This document shows, one piece after another, positions 7,148 through 15,529 of a stretch of DNA of 64,000 nt (position 1 is its first letter; each line of letters begins with the position of its first letter). The notes beneath the pieces were generated by a model. It did no database searches. It was not told the origin of the DNA and was given only the letters and a program-made list of their open reading frames with translations. The translations under genes were made by a program, and so were the position numbers. The DNA is from Phycisphaeraceae bacterium (lineage in GTDB: Bacteria; Planctomycetota; Phycisphaerae; Phycisphaerales; Phycisphaeraceae): contig JAVKCD010000019.1 of NCBI GenBank assembly GCA_040222855.1, forward strand, positions 976,912-1,040,911, read 5' to 3'.

Positions 7148-7747
7148 TTAGTTGTCGATGACACGTTTGGAGTCGTAGGTGGTGGAGAAGACGATCTGTC
7201 CGTCTTCGAGTCGGATGAGGGTGTATTCGAGGAAGTAGGACTGGGTGTCGCCTCGGGCGGAGCGGTAGAAGTTTCCGGTGAGGGCGTAGGTTTGCCCGCC
7301 TTCGAGGGTGGGTGGGGTGCGGGTGACGCCTTCGGACTCGGCGATGGCGTTGACGCGGGCGCTTCGTTCGATGAACTTGATCTGTTCGCGTCCGACGCGG
7401 GACGAGAGGAGGGTGGAGGTGATTTTTCGGGCGACGATCTCGAAGTCTCGGGTGGAGACGATGTCGGTCTGGTTGGCGAGGTCGCCGATGAAGATGGTGG
7501 GTTTGGGGGTGACGCCGTTGAGTTCGGGGGTGTTGCGGGTCTGGGCACCGAGTTCGGGGAGTTCGGCGAGGTCGCGGATGAGGTCGGTGGCGGCCTGATC
7601 GGCGAACTCTTCGAGCTCGACGAGTTGGATGCGGGTGGATTCGCGTTCGCCCTGCGTGACTTCGCCAGCCCCGACTTTTCCGCCTTGGGATTTGCAGCCG
7701 GTGAGGGTGATGAGGGTGATGACGAGGAGGGTGGTGATGCGTGTCAT
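7148..7747 (-). CDS. LpoB-like lipoprotein, first copy
   Basis: Lipoprotein of 199 residues; the signal MTRITTLLVITLITLTGC ends at the lipid cysteine. The mature domain matches the LpoB fold outline: EEFADQAATDLIRDL helix, KPTIFIGDLANQTDIVSTRDFE, a RKITSTLLSSRVGREQIKFIE helix-strand, the YALTGNFYRSARGDTQSYFLEY hairpin and a final LEDGQIVFSTTYDSKRV. The last segment resembles the conserved LpoB C-terminal strand pair. GGAG lies about seven bases before the ATG. This is the promoter-proximal gene of a four-gene lipoprotein operon. A role in activating a peptidoglycan synthase is family knowledge, not shown here. Confidence 0.74.
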   Translation of the reverse strand: MTRITTLLVITLITLTGCKSQGGKVGAGEVTQGERESTRIQLVELEEFADQAATDLIRDLAELPELGAQTRNTPELNGVTPKPTIFIGDLANQTDIVSTRDFEIVARKITSTLLSSRVGREQIKFIERSARVNAIAESEGVTRTPPTLEGGQTYALTGNFYRSARGDTQSYFLEYTLIRLEDGQIVFSTTYDSKRVIDN

Positions 7748-7870
7748 GGTCGGTCTCCAGCGGTGGGGCGGATAGGTGGGGTCGGTATGACGCCACGGCC
7801 TATTGTAAGACGTTCGGAGGCTTTGTCGGGTTCCCGCAGGTTTTCTTGTGATCTCTGTCGATCGTGTGGG

Positions 7871-9415
7871 TCAGCGTCGCAGGCGGTAGCTGGCTTCGAG
7901 GAGTTTCCCGGCGACTTTGGTGGGGGCGAGGACGCTGGCGCGGATGTTGGAATAGAAGATAGAACTGGTGAAGACCATGGCTTCGCGGGTGCCTTTGGCG
8001 CGGGGTTCTTTGAGTTGGAGCACGAAGAGCAGGGAGAGGATGCGTGTGATGAGGACCATGCCGAAGACGATGGCATGGAATGTGATGATGGAGCCGGTGA
8101 TGGGTGCGACCCAGTAGAGGTCGGCGTACTCGTAGGCGTAGAAGGCCCCGAGGAGCCCGCCGATCATCCCGCCGAGGGAGACCCACAGAGCGTTCATGGC
8201 GGGATAGGCGGAGCCGGATCGCTGTCTAGGTTGCCCTTCGCGTTGCTTGCGGTTGCCAGAGATGTCGAGGAGGAAGTTGAAGCCGGCGAGTTCGATGGCG
8301 GTCCAGCCGACGTTGGCGATGAGGACGAGGGCGTAGCCGGGCCAGATGGATTCGGGGGTCATCAGGAGCCAGAGGATCGAGCCTGGCTGGACGAGGATGA
8401 TGCCGATGATGAGGACGGGTTTGTTGCCCATTCTGTCGATCACGGGCCCCCACATGTGCATGATCAGGAACTTGAGAACGAAGGGGATGGCGAGGAGCAG
8501 GATGTTGATTTTGAGGGCGGACCAGCCGAGGACTTCGATCCCGTAGTGGAATGCGTATCCACCCATCATGCCCATGCCGATGTTGAAGAAGAAGGAGAAG
8601 CCCAGGTAGTAGCGGAACTGGGGGTCGAGCATCGGGACGAGGAGTGAGCGTAGCGGGGTGGGGTTTTGTTTCTTGTGTTTGGGGCCGGGGTCTGGGATGG
8701 GCATGAAGCAGAGGATGTCGATGACGCCCATGACGCCGGCGAGGGCGATGAAGGCGGAGGTGACGGCGAGGAGGTATTCGGCGGCGTGGGACTCGGTGAG
8801 TTGGAGGATCCATCCGACGATGAAGGTAGCCCCGATGGCTGGGAGGAGTCCCCATCGCTGGCGTTGTCCGAAGTAGGTTCCGCGGATGCGTCGGGGGATG
8901 ACATCGGACATCCAGTTGAGCCATGCGGGCCCGCCGGCGTCCATGCAGAGTCTGGAGATACCGAAGAGGACGAGGTAGATGGGCCACCAGTAGTCTTCGA
9001 GTCCTGGGAGGATCCAGGGGAGGAGTCCGATGATGACCCACATGCCCCGGCCGACGGAGAGTGAGATGAGGAAGAAGATTCGTCGGTGCCCGATGGTGTC
9101 GATAAAGAGGCTGGCTGGGAGCTGGGCGAGGGGTCCGAGGAAGATCAGGGCACCGGCGACGCCAAAGGCCCAGTCGGGCATGCCGAGTTCGAGTCCGTAG
9201 ATGGTGATGGCGGAGCCCTGGATGGTCCAGAGCCACCAGGAGCCGAAGAGCCAGGCGACGAAGATCCAGTTGAGCTGTCGGTTGAGTTCGCTGGCGCGCC
9301 CGCGGTCGTTGTTGGTGAGATGGGCGGGCGTGAACACGTGATGGCTCCATGGGTTGGCGGCGTGGCCGCCATCGTTTTCCCAGGTGGTGTATTGATTTTC
9401 TTCAGTTGAGCCCAT
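7871..9415 (-). CDS. Major facilitator superfamily transporter
   Basis: Integral membrane protein of 514 residues with about 12 hydrophobic segments and a soluble N-terminal lead of about 50 residues. The first half carries an MFS-type loop after helix 2 (FIDTIGHRRIFFL, matching the D-x-x-G-x-R-R-x motif A) and a second variant follows helix 8 (VIDRMGNKPVLIIG). The charged loop with KHKKQNPTPLRSLL separates the halves. The substrate cannot be deduced. It is monocistronic and divergent from the MazG-like gene across a 91-base gap. Confidence 0.85.
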   Translation of the reverse strand: MGSTEENQYTTWENDGGHAANPWSHHVFTPAHLTNNDRGRASELNRQLNWIFVAWLFGSWWLWTIQGSAITIYGLELGMPDWAFGVAGALIFLGPLAQLPASLFIDTIGHRRIFFLISLSVGRGMWVIIGLLPWILPGLEDYWWPIYLVLFGISRLCMDAGGPAWLNWMSDVIPRRIRGTYFGQRQRWGLLPAIGATFIVGWILQLTESHAAEYLLAVTSAFIALAGVMGVIDILCFMPIPDPGPKHKKQNPTPLRSLLVPMLDPQFRYYLGFSFFFNIGMGMMGGYAFHYGIEVLGWSALKINILLLAIPFVLKFLIMHMWGPVIDRMGNKPVLIIGIILVQPGSILWLLMTPESIWPGYALVLIANVGWTAIELAGFNFLLDISGNRKQREGQPRQRSGSAYPAMNALWVSLGGMIGGLLGAFYAYEYADLYWVAPITGSIITFHAIVFGMVLITRILSLLFVLQLKEPRAKGTREAMVFTSSIFYSNIRASVLAPTKVAGKLLEASYRLRR

Positions 9416-9506
9416 CCGCAGCGCGCATCGTAACGAGGTTGCCAGAAGATTCGAGGGGGTTGAGGGCTTAAACTGGTGTTTTTCTTGAGAAACTTTGAGG
9501 AGCGTG

Positions 9507-9845
9507 ATGGTGGCTGATCAGGATGTGACTCTGGCGGAGCTGAAGCGTCGGGTGGCCCGGTTTGTGGCGGAGCGAGATTGGGGGAAATACCACCAGCCGA
9601 AGAATCTGGCGATGTCGGTGGCGATTGAGGCGGCGGAGCTGATGGAGTTGTTTCAGTGGTCGCCGCAGGGGAATCCGGTGCGGCCGATGGGGGAGAAGGA
9701 GCATCGCCAGCGGGTGCGGGAGGAGGTGTCGGATGTGCTGGCGTACCTGCTGAGTCTGGCGGAGGTGATGGAGATCGATATCTCGGAGGCGTTCGAGGCG
9801 AAGATGGCGTCGAATGAGGCGCGATACCCGGCGGAGGGGACATAA
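9507..9845 (+). CDS. MazG-like nucleotide pyrophosphohydrolase
   Basis: A 112-residue all-alpha NTP pyrophosphatase of the MazG/RS21-C6 (dCTPase-like) type, which hydrolyses non-canonical or excess nucleoside triphosphates to monophosphate and pyrophosphate. Metal-binding acids are visible in IEAAELMELFQW (Glu41, Glu44) and REEVSDVLAYLL (Glu72, Glu73, Asp76). The ATG at 9507 has GAGGAG 4-5 bases upstream and is chosen over the in-frame TTG at 9495. Length fits the single-domain family. A terminator hairpin follows immediately. Confidence 0.88.
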   Translation: MVADQDVTLAELKRRVARFVAERDWGKYHQPKNLAMSVAIEAAELMELFQWSPQGNPVRPMGEKEHRQRVREEVSDVLAYLLSLAEVMEIDISEAFEAKMASNEARYPAEGT

Positions 9846-9869
9846 AAAAGCCCGCCTGAAGGGCGGGCT
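9844..9869. terminator. Bidirectional terminator after the MazG-like gene
   Basis: AGCCCGCC at 9849-9856 pairs with GGCGGGCT at 9862-9869 around TGAAG. An A-run on the left gives a U-tract for the minus-strand gene 9895-10794; TCTTG follows on the plus strand. Confidence 0.8.
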
Positions 9870-9894
9870 CTTGTGGTGTCGTGATGTGTGATGA

Positions 9895-10794
9895 TTAGCC
9901 GCGTCGTGAGAGGAGCATGCCGAGCATAGCGAGTCCTGCACCGGCGGCGGCGGGGGTTGGGATGGTTTGGGGCGGGGGCGGGATGAAGTTGGTGAAGGTG
10001 AGGTTATCGATGGCTGCTGACCCGCCGAGGCTGATGACGATGCGGTCGATACCTTCGTCGAAGGTCGGGAGGCTGGTGCCGTTGGCGAGATTATTGGCGT
10101 CGATCACGCCGTTGAGCAGGTTGAGGTCAAACTCGGGGATCTGGTTGGCGTAGTTATCGCCGAAGACGAGCCCGCTGACGAAGAAGGGAGAGGAACTGTC
10201 GATGAAGGAGGCGAAGGGGATGTCGAGGCGGACGTTGCGAGAGCCGACGATGCGCTCAAAGGTCAGGATGTTGCTGCCATTGGCTTCGGCCCCGTTCTCG
10301 AGGTCGATGATGTCGAATCCGAAGGACTCGACTGGCGTGTCGAAGAGAATTCTGATGTTGCCAGCGGGGCGTTTGCCTTCGTCATCGGGGGTGCCTGTGG
10401 GTACACCGGCTTCCTGAATAATCAGGGCGTTGTGGAGGGTGGCATTGGCGATGTTCCCGCCATCGAACGGCGAGACGAGGTCTGGGTCGCGGTTGCCGGG
10501 GTCGGTCGGCGGGCTGGTGTCGAAGATGACGCCGGGGTCGTTGTAGGCGTTGGGGTTGCTGCTGAGGTCAACGTTGATGTTGTTGACGGAGATGCGGATG
10601 CCGTAGGTCTGGCGAAGGGCGGTTCGGAGCACCCCGCTGGTTACCACATCGCCGTGGTCAAGGTTGTAGTCGATGTCGGTGCCACCACCGGTGGTACGGG
10701 TGATGACATCGTCGAAGGTGACCGTTGTGGCGTGGGCTGATGTTGCCAGCGCGAGGCTCGCGAGGGCGAGCGCATAGGTGGATCTGCGAATCAT
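9895..10794 (-). CDS. Secreted protein with PEP-CTERM-like sorting tail
   Basis: Exported protein of 299 residues from the ATG at 10794, which has AGAGGA nine bases upstream. A signal peptide (MIRRSTYALALASLALATSAHA) is followed by a beta-rich, Asp/Asn-rich ectodomain with many FDDV, GFDIIDLENG and VISLGG strands. The C-terminus has the three-part sorting-signal layout: a proline-rich PPPPQTIPTPAAAG motif, a short hydrophobic helix (AGLAMLGMLL) and a basic SRRG end. The motif is PTP rather than PEP, a plausible variant for the exosortase encoded at 32400-34493. Function unknown; surface anchoring or extracellular matrix is inferred. Confidence 0.72.
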   Translation of the reverse strand: MIRRSTYALALASLALATSAHATTVTFDDVITRTTGGGTDIDYNLDHGDVVTSGVLRTALRQTYGIRISVNNINVDLSSNPNAYNDPGVIFDTSPPTDPGNRDPDLVSPFDGGNIANATLHNALIIQEAGVPTGTPDDEGKRPAGNIRILFDTPVESFGFDIIDLENGAEANGSNILTFERIVGSRNVRLDIPFASFIDSSSPFFVSGLVFGDNYANQIPEFDLNLLNGVIDANNLANGTSLPTFDEGIDRIVISLGGSAAIDNLTFTNFIPPPPQTIPTPAAAGAGLAMLGMLLSRRG

Positions 10795-10986
10795 GTGGTG
10801 GGTTCCTCTCTCGTTCCCAGTTATTGCAGGCGTCACGCCCCCCTCCCAGAGGGCGTGAAATGTGAACGTAGCCGATGATCGCGACTGATGCGTGGGGGTT
10901 AGCCACTAACTGATGGAGTTTTTTGTGTGGTTAACGGATGTAACGGCTGAGCGTGTGAAACTGGGAAGTCTGGGTGTTTCTGGAGG

Positions 10987-12732
10987 TCAGTTCTTGATGT
11001 GCTCGTCGAGGAAGGCGGGGACCTTGTCGAGGTTGATGCGTTCCTGGGCCTGGGTGTCGCGGTGGCGGACGGTGACAGTCTGGTCGGTGAGGGAGTCGCC
11101 GTCGATGGTGAAGCAGTAGGGGGTTCCGGCCTCGTCCATGCGGGCGTAGCGTTTGCCGATGGACTGCTTGGCGTCCATCTGGACCGTGTGCTGGTTGCGG
11201 AGGGTCTTGTAGAGGTTGTGGGCGACCTCGGGCATGCCGTCCTTGTTGACCAGGGGGAAGACGGCGGCCTTGATGGGGGCAAAGCGCGGCTTGAACTTCA
11301 TCACGAGTTTTGACGCGCGGGACTCGTCGGGGGTGTAGGCCTCGCAGAGCAGCACGAGGACAGCGCGGGTGAGTCCGGAGGCGGGCTCGATGACGTTGGG
11401 GATGTACTTGCTGAGCTTGTCGATCTCTTCTTTAGGCTTGCCTTCGGCCTTGGCGGCGAGCTGGCGCTCCTGATCGAAGTATTCCATCTTGGCGCCGGAG
11501 TGGGTCTGGTGCTGGGTGAGGTCGAAGCTGCCGCGGTGGGCGACGCCTTCGAGTTCGCCGAAGCCGGGCGAGGTGAAGGGGTACATGTACTCGACGTCGA
11601 CGCACATCTTGGAGTAGTGAGCGAGCTCGTCGTCATCGTGATCACGGAAGCGGAGGTTCGATTTCTCGATGCCGAGAGACTCCCACCAGCGCATGCGTTC
11701 GTGTTTCCAGAAGTCGTACCACTTGGGGGCATCGTCGGGGGCGCAGAACCATTCCATCTCCATCTGCTCGAACTCGCGGGAGCGGAAGATGAAGTTGCGG
11801 GGCGTGACCTCGTTGCGGAAGGACTTGCCGATCTGGGCGATGCCGAAGGGCACCTTGACGCGCATGGTGTCGAGGACGTTTTTGTAGTTGAGGAAGATGC
11901 CCTGGGCGGTTTCGGGGCGGAGGTAAGCCTTGTTGTCCTCGTTGCGGATGGCGCCGACGAAGGTCTCGAACATGAGGTTGAACTGGCGGGGCTCGGTGAG
12001 GGTGCCGATTTTCTGCGTGAAAGGGCTGGGAATACCAGCGTGCCGTTTCGCAAGCTCGCTCATATTTAGCGACGTATAGATCCACCGCCAGATTGAGCCA
12101 TCCGCATGCTCTCTGTATTGGAAACTGACCCAGTGTGAGCCGTCGGCATAGCCGCCCGACTGTCCAACTGCTTTCGATTTACCAAACACCTTATTCTCAG
12201 CTTTGAGGAACTCCGAGAGCGCTTCAGAAGGTGTGTTGCCGATGGAGGAAGCGACTGGCTTGCCTTCTATGAGTTGGAAGACATCCAGGCTGCGGATCAC
12301 TTCAGATGCTCGCCCAGCATCTTCGATGTATTTCACTTCCTCCTCTGGAACTTGATACGACCAAAGAATCCAAAGATGATCGGCTCGTACTCGTTGCTTC
12401 GTCTCTGTGTCGTCAACCATCGGATCGTTAAACCCACCAACGTGTCCGGAGGCTTCCCATGTTCTGGGGTTCTGGATGATGGCGGAGTCGAGGCCGACGA
12501 TGGTGAGGGGTTCGCCGTCGGGTCCGATGGGGGGGCATTCGACGGTCTGTCGCCACCACCAGTCGCGGATGTTGTTTTTGAGGGCGGTGCCGAGGGGGCC
12601 GTAGTCCCAGAAGCCGTTGATCCCGCCATAGATCTCGGAAGCGGGGTAGACGAAGCCCCGGCGTTTGCAGAGGGCGACGATGTCTTCCATGGATTTCTGG
12701 TCGGGGGCGATCGAGGGGGTGGCCTGGGACAT
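10987..12732 (-). CDS. glyS: Glycyl-tRNA synthetase, alpha2 type, with atypical insert
   Basis: Class II aminoacyl-tRNA synthetase of 581 residues that charges tRNA-Gly. Visible parts are the N-terminal EIYGGINGFWDYGPLG, motif 2 within FRNEVTPRNFIFRSREFEQ, EVAHNLYKTLR of the anticodon-binding domain and a closing KVPAFLDEHI. ATG at 12732 has GGAG upstream; the frame stays open further upstream into a repeat, which is not coding. Residues about 88-240 differ from the rest. Their DNA (about 12015-12475) is lower in GC, hand-counted at 50% and 47% in the 60-base rows at 12181 and 12301 against 67% in the row at 12541. The segment after RADHL (from about residue 121) does not resemble the usual connecting region, while the core motifs flank it intact. 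Confidence 0.95.
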   Translation of the reverse strand: MSQATPSIAPDQKSMEDIVALCKRRGFVYPASEIYGGINGFWDYGPLGTALKNNIRDWWWRQTVECPPIGPDGEPLTIVGLDSAIIQNPRTWEASGHVGGFNDPMVDDTETKQRVRADHLWILWSYQVPEEEVKYIEDAGRASEVIRSLDVFQLIEGKPVASSIGNTPSEALSEFLKAENKVFGKSKAVGQSGGYADGSHWVSFQYREHADGSIWRWIYTSLNMSELAKRHAGIPSPFTQKIGTLTEPRQFNLMFETFVGAIRNEDNKAYLRPETAQGIFLNYKNVLDTMRVKVPFGIAQIGKSFRNEVTPRNFIFRSREFEQMEMEWFCAPDDAPKWYDFWKHERMRWWESLGIEKSNLRFRDHDDDELAHYSKMCVDVEYMYPFTSPGFGELEGVAHRGSFDLTQHQTHSGAKMEYFDQERQLAAKAEGKPKEEIDKLSKYIPNVIEPASGLTRAVLVLLCEAYTPDESRASKLVMKFKPRFAPIKAAVFPLVNKDGMPEVAHNLYKTLRNQHTVQMDAKQSIGKRYARMDEAGTPYCFTIDGDSLTDQTVTVRHRDTQAQERINLDKVPAFLDEHIKN

Positions 12733-12815
12733 GGGGGAGCTCCGGTTGGGCGCGTTTGGTTTGTCGCGCGGGGGGGCATGGTAACGGGAGGGGAGGACAG
12801 AGGTGATAGGAGCAG

Positions 12816-12856
12816 GATCCGGGGGCCGGCTGCGCCGGACCCCGGCCACCCTGAGG
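12816..12856. repeat. Palindromic repeat family A, copy 1
   Basis: GC-rich hairpin element: CCGGGGGCCGGC-TGC-GCCGGACCCCGG followed by CCACCCTGAGG, about 12 base pairs with one mismatch. Near-identical copies lie at 46503-46542 and 53669-53707. This copy is between the glyS start and a converging-side methyltransferase stop. Confidence 0.75.
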
Positions 12857-12862
12857 TATCGA

Positions 12863-13585
12863 TCAGCGTCGGACGGCGGCGATCAGCATCCAGGGCAGGT
12901 CGGTGTCGGGGAGGTGGGGGGTGAAGCCGGCCTGTTTGAGGAGCTTGAGCCAGGTGTCGAGGGGGAAGGCGGCGCAGCGGTGGTGGTCGTGGTGGGTCGT
13001 GGTCCGGGCGGTCTGGTGGTCGGTGATCTCGATGGTGAGGTGGAGGTCGTAGGTGTGGTTGGCGTCGAGGGGAGAGACGGTGGAGGTCAGGCGGGTGGTG
13101 AGGTGGTCATCTTCCTGCTCATCGGTCGCGGTGTCGGAGGGGTCGAAGGTCTCGGCGGTGTGGTCGGGAGCGAGGATCAGCAGCCCGCCCACGGGGAGAT
13201 GGTTGGCTGCAGTGGTGAACGTCGAGAGGAGGTCATCGGATGTGAGGAGGTAGTCGATGGCGTCGTGGATGAGGATGGCGTCGAAGGTCTGGTCGAGGCT
13301 GAGGGTACGCATGTCGGCGGGGATGGTCGGGAGCTCGGGGTTGAGTCGTCGGCACTGGGCGAGCATCGATTCGGAGAGGTCGGAGGCGGTGCAGCGGTGG
13401 TGATGTTTGAGGTGATAGAGGGTGTGCCCGCCGCCGGCGCCGAGTTCGAGGAGGTGGAGCTGGCGGTCGCCGAAGTGCTGGGTAAGCAGTTCGTTGATGA
13501 TCTCGGCTTCGGGGGCGTAGTCGTCGGGTGGGGACAGTTTTGGCCAGAGGTGAGCGAGGTCGTCGTAGAGGTGAGGGGTGGTCAT
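12863..13585 (-). CDS. Class I SAM-dependent methyltransferase
   Basis: A 240-residue Rossmann-fold methyltransferase. Motif I is LLELGAGGGHTL (about residues 45-56), followed by ASDLSESML with the acidic ribose-binding residue, FDAILIHDAIDYL as motif IV and GGLLILAPD as the post-motif strand. The C-terminal part is histidine-rich with HHDHHRC and ends in a strand pair typical of small-molecule methyltransferases. The substrate is unknown. It lies 7 bases downstream of the secreted SIS-like gene and is probably cotranscribed with it and efp. Confidence 0.85.
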   Translation of the reverse strand: MTTPHLYDDLAHLWPKLSPPDDYAPEAEIINELLTQHFGDRQLHLLELGAGGGHTLYHLKHHHRCTASDLSESMLAQCRRLNPELPTIPADMRTLSLDQTFDAILIHDAIDYLLTSDDLLSTFTTAANHLPVGGLLILAPDHTAETFDPSDTATDEQEDDHLTTRLTSTVSPLDANHTYDLHLTIEITDHQTARTTTHHDHHRCAAFPLDTWLKLLKQAGFTPHLPDTDLPWMLIAAVRR

Positions 13586-13592
13586 GTTGAGG

Positions 13593-14918
13593 TTATGGCC
13601 GGCGGTCGAGGCGTCGGCTCAGGAGGTAGTCGGCTTCGGCGGGGATCTGGGCGGAGAGCATCCAGGCGATGGTCTCGGTGGTGACGGCGGAGACGGGGCC
13701 GAGGCTGAGGTCGAGGGGTTCGATGCGGACGACGGCGTCGCCTACGGGGCCCCATGTGTCGATGATCGCGTCGCCAGGGCGGAGCTGCTTGTGGCTTTGG
13801 CCGTAGCTGGCGATCACCCAGACGACGCCTCGGCCAGCGGAGCGGTAGCGACCCTGCTCGCCCCACCAGGGGTCGTTGGGTGGGTGGTGCTCGCCGAAGG
13901 CGATGACCATGTCACGCTGGCCGGGCCGAGCGTTGTTAAAGGAGCGGAGGGCGTTGGGGTCATCGGCGAGCTGGTTGCCGAGGTGTCGCGGGGGCTGACG
14001 GCCGCCGGGGAGGACGAAGATGGACCCGCCATCGGCGAGGGAGCGACCGGCGCGTCGGGCGGCGGCGGAGAGGGTGTGCCAGGAGGCGGTGCCGATGTTA
14101 CGGAGGACTTTGCTGGTCTCGGTCAGGTAAGCGTCGCCGAGGGTCTGGGGCGGGATGGGTTCGAGCCAGCGGTCGTGCATGAAGCGTTGACCGGCGTAGC
14201 GGGAGGAGTGCCGCTGGAGCCGGTCGAGTTCGTCGCTGATGACGACAACGGGGACTTTGTCTCGGCGTGTGCAGGCGGCGAAGAGTTCGGCCTGGAGGGT
14301 CCATGCGGCGATGGTGTTGAGTACGGTGAGCGTCGGGGCACCGTGCGGCTGGTCGTGGCCATCGTTATCGATCAGGACATCGACGGCTTCTTGGGCGGGT
14401 TCGAGGAGGTTGTGTTGTTCGAGGGTTTTGAAGGGCGCGATGCCGATGAGTACGCCGGAGCCGCGGAGCCGTTGAGCTTCATCGACCTGGTTGCGCAGGT
14501 GTTCGGCGAGCGGGGGGTCGGAGGTCTTGCGGACGCCGAAGATGTAAATGACCGGTTCGCCTGTGCGGCCGGGTTCGCCGGAGACGAGGGTCAGGGCACC
14601 GGGCCGGTGGCTGAGTTCGGCGGCGAGTCCGTCGGAGCCCATGACGCCCAGGTAGAGGTCACGCTCGACGAGGTCATCTGCGATGAGGTTGGCGGCGTTG
14701 GTGATCTCGGGCAACTGCTCGCGGATTCGCTCGATGCCCTGTTGAATGCGGTTGAGGTAGTCACGGGCGTTGGGCAGCTCGTCAGGGAGGTTGGTGGTCT
14801 GGGCGTGGCTAGGCGCGGCGAGGGACAGGGCGACGAGTAGGGCGACCTGGAGGATGATCAGAACCCAACGATGGCGCTGCGGTCTCTGGTGAGGGTTTGA
14901 TTGGATTGCGAGGGGCAT
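13593..14918 (-). CDS. Secreted protein with two SIS-like domains
   Basis: A 441-residue protein with a clear signal peptide; a basic start (HQRPQRHRW) precedes a long hydrophobic core and the APSHAQ cleavage site after Ala39. The mature part reads as two SIS (sugar isomerase) domains. The first has NARDYLNRIQQGIERIREQ, AANLIADDLVERDLYLGVMG and VIYIFGVRK. The second repeats the pattern from about residue 265 with TETSKVLRNIGTASWHTLSAAARRA and GGSIFVLPGG. The SIS assignment is by pattern and moderate. SIS domains bind phosphosugars and are normally cytosolic, so export is odd. The ATG lies 4 bases after the efp stop. Function unknown. Confidence 0.6.
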   Translation of the reverse strand: MPLAIQSNPHQRPQRHRWVLIILQVALLVALSLAAPSHAQTTNLPDELPNARDYLNRIQQGIERIREQLPEITNAANLIADDLVERDLYLGVMGSDGLAAELSHRPGALTLVSGEPGRTGEPVIYIFGVRKTSDPPLAEHLRNQVDEAQRLRGSGVLIGIAPFKTLEQHNLLEPAQEAVDVLIDNDGHDQPHGAPTLTVLNTIAAWTLQAELFAACTRRDKVPVVVISDELDRLQRHSSRYAGQRFMHDRWLEPIPPQTLGDAYLTETSKVLRNIGTASWHTLSAAARRAGRSLADGGSIFVLPGGRQPPRHLGNQLADDPNALRSFNNARPGQRDMVIAFGEHHPPNDPWWGEQGRYRSAGRGVVWVIASYGQSHKQLRPGDAIIDTWGPVGDAVVRIEPLDLSLGPVSAVTTETIAWMLSAQIPAEADYLLSRRLDRRP

Positions 14919-14922
14919 GGGT

Positions 14923-15477
14923 TTATTGTCGGCCGAGGTATTCGCCGGAGTCGGTGGAGATCTTGACGGTGTCGCCGTTGTTGACGAAGGCGGGGACGCG
15001 GGTCTTGAGTCCGGTTTCGAGGATGGCTTCTTTGGGTTGGTTGGTGGCGGTAGCGCCCTTGATGCCCGGGGGGGTGTCCTTGACTTCGAGTTCGACGGCG
15101 GCGGGCGGGTTGATGGACATGACGTTGCCCTGGTAGACCAGGGCGGTGACGGGGGTGTTGGGTTTGAGATAGAGGATGGTGTCGCCAAGGATGTCTTTTG
15201 GGACGGTGAACTGCTCGTAGGTTTCGTTGTCCATGAAGACGGAGCCGGAGGCGTCATCGTAGAGGTACTCCATCTCACGTCGATCGAGTACGGCCTCGGT
15301 CACTTCGTCGGAGCCGCGGAGCCGTTTTTCGATGTGGTTGCCGGTCTGGAGGTTCTTGAGTTTGACCTGGGTGTAAGCGGGGCCTTTGCCTGGCTTGACG
15401 TGGTCGAGCTTGACGACGAGCCAGAGTTGGCCGTCCATTTCGAGTGCGTTTCCGGTTCGGACATCGTTGGCCTTCAT
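14923..15477 (-). CDS. efp: Translation elongation factor P
   Basis: EF-P of 184 residues; it rescues ribosomes stalled on polyproline. The N-terminal KOW domain has VKPGKGPAYTQVKLKNL, whose Lys31 sits at the tip-loop position that is post-translationally modified in other bacteria. Domains II and III follow with DRREMEYLYDD, MDNETYEQF and the C-terminal DTVKISTDSGEYLGR signature. ATG at 15477 has AGGAG about seven bases upstream. It heads an operon with the secreted SIS-like gene and a methyltransferase. No EpmA, EarP or YmfI-type modifying enzyme is visible in the window. Confidence 0.97.
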   Translation of the reverse strand: MKANDVRTGNALEMDGQLWLVVKLDHVKPGKGPAYTQVKLKNLQTGNHIEKRLRGSDEVTEAVLDRREMEYLYDDASGSVFMDNETYEQFTVPKDILGDTILYLKPNTPVTALVYQGNVMSINPPAAVELEVKDTPPGIKGATATNQPKEAILETGLKTRVPAFVNNGDTVKISTDSGEYLGRQ

Positions 15478-15523
15478 GGGAGGCTCCTGGTTGGATTTGT
15501 GTGTCGGTTGGAACAACCTGTTT

Positions 15524-15529
15524 AGTCTA
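15524..15529 (-). promoter_or_regulatory. Candidate -10 element of the efp operon
   Basis: TAGACT on the minus strand, 46 bases before the efp ATG. The -35 region is not clear. The same hexamer is the -10 of the rpsB promoter and a candidate -10 upstream of the ketosynthase pair. Confidence 0.4.

Noticed and set aside
7112-8647. A 511-codon open frame on the plus strand
   Set aside because: It lies antisense to the LpoB-like and MFS genes, its translation is a low-complexity Gly/Asp/Glu/Val mixture typical of antisense high-GC DNA, and no domain is visible.
12733-12849. N-terminal extension of GlyRS by 39 codons
   Set aside because: The extra codons run through the family A repeat; the ATG at 12732 has a ribosome-binding site and matches the family start.
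14922-15278. N-terminal extension of the secreted SIS-like protein through efp
   Set aside because: The extension overlaps efp in another frame and would place the signal peptide internally; the ATG at 14918 fits the signal peptide.
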